Assembly (NCBI GenBank): GCA_033002965.1
Contig: JAURVB010008449.1
Span: 1 to 64,000 of the forward strand
Length of the DNA stretch: 64,000 nucleotides
Origin: Piper betle
Taxonomy: Eukaryota > Streptophyta > Magnoliopsida > Piperales > Piperaceae
Direction: 5' to 3'
Below, one piece after another: positions 63,373 through 64,000 of this stretch. A program made the position numbers and the translations under genes. Position 1 is the first letter of the stretch, and every line of letters starts with the position of its first letter. The notes under the pieces are model-generated. The model made no database searches, had not been told where the DNA came from, and worked only from the letters and a program-made list of their open reading frames with translations.

Positions 63373-63834
63373 CTCATAGAAAGTTGCGACCAAGGATGGT
63401 ATAGAGGCAAAGTCATTTCTTCAAAAATAGTTAACCAAGTTAAAGATTTATAATGCATTCCCACTTATAAAGATGATCTTAGCCCAGTAGATATTAGATG
63501 TGAGACTAAGTTGAAGGATTTCATAATCCACCTACCTTAGAATATTTCGTCTCCAAAATTCCTACACTTAGCCTGTTACTAACCCCAGCCCACCACCTTC
63601 TTTGGCCTATGACCAACAGTTTAGCCAACATCCATAGTCCAGCCCACCATCTAATATGGAACCAGGTTGTTCTGATACCATTTGTAATGACCTAGCTCAA
63701 AGTGTAACGTAATAGGTTAAGTCATCTCTTCAAAAGTTATTAACCAAGTTAAAGATCTATAGTCCATTCTCACTTATAAACATGATCTTAGTTCACTAGG
63801 TATTAGATGCGAGACTAAATTGAGGGATCTCACA
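63373..63834 (-). mobile_element. Second TRIM family member
   Basis: The right LTR, 63683-63834 (TGTAATGACC to GATCTCACA), and left LTR, about 63373-63524, share AACCAAGTTAAAGAT, ATTAGATG and GAGACTAA blocks. TTCTGATACCA at 63670-63680 is the reverse complement of a tRNA-iMet-type primer site (TGGTATCAGA), placing the 5' LTR on the right. The internal region is about 158 bp and has no coding capacity. It differs in sequence from the TRIM at 14.2 kb. Confidence 0.65.
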
Positions 63835-64000
63835 TAGGTTGTAATACACTTTCAGTTTGGCCATAGTGAAGCATAAAAATCTACCCAGCCTTAAGACATA
63901 GTGGTTTATAAGAAAGGACATACCAGTTAAGAGCCTCTTAAAAAATATTTGTGTGCATTATTTGTATTTCTTACCTTACTATTGCTTGATCTATTTCAGA

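Overview
The window is plant nuclear DNA, most likely from a monocot. Two of the five genes are very GC-rich, the other gene families are land-plant-specific, and the space between genes is AT-rich and full of nested LTR retrotransposons and hAT-type elements. No organism name can be read from the sequence.

Five protein-coding loci are supported. Two (3286-6638 and 10363-11647, + strand) are tandem paralogues of the At4g36180/MUSTACHES group of leucine-rich-repeat receptor-like kinases. The first has a full ectodomain. The second has lost nearly all LRRs and joins a signal peptide to the last LRR fragment, the membrane span and the kinase domain. Both lack the DFG aspartate. At 36445-38413 (+) lies a three-exon NAC factor of the VND4/5/6 group (xylem vessel differentiation). 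At 43751-44918 (+) lies a group II BBR/BPC GAGA-binding factor. At 50654-48477 (-) lies a four-exon group I bZIP resembling bZIP29/bZIP30. The BPC and bZIP genes converge. Three unrelated transcription-factor or receptor families sit here without evidence of joint function.

Every gene carries at least one single-base frame break, nine in total. Correcting them gives whole codon numbers and normal family lengths, and most lie in short homopolymers. I read them mainly as base-level assembly errors, so the genes are annotated as CDS with breaks rather than as pseudogenes.

Layout: 1-1092, hAT-like element cut by the window edge; 1.1-3.2 kb, AT-rich spacer; 3.2-11.7 kb, receptor-kinase pair; 12-13.5 kb, decayed TRIM; 13.6-28.8 kb, one LTR retrotransposon with a tRNA-Arg-like primer site, broken up by at least seven later insertions; 28.8-30.2 kb, a small copia-like element; 30.2-34.3 kb, spacer with a fold-back element; 34.3-38.4 kb, NAC; 42-45 kb, BPC; 46.1-46.8 kb, an inverted-repeat element inside a (TA)n microsatellite; 48.5-50.7 kb, bZIP; 51.4-57.8 kb, a 3-kb solo LTR nested in a related LTR; 57.8-64 kb, spacer with a hAT MITE and a TRIM. 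Several insertions have exact target-site duplications and, in some cases, a paralogous empty site in this same window.
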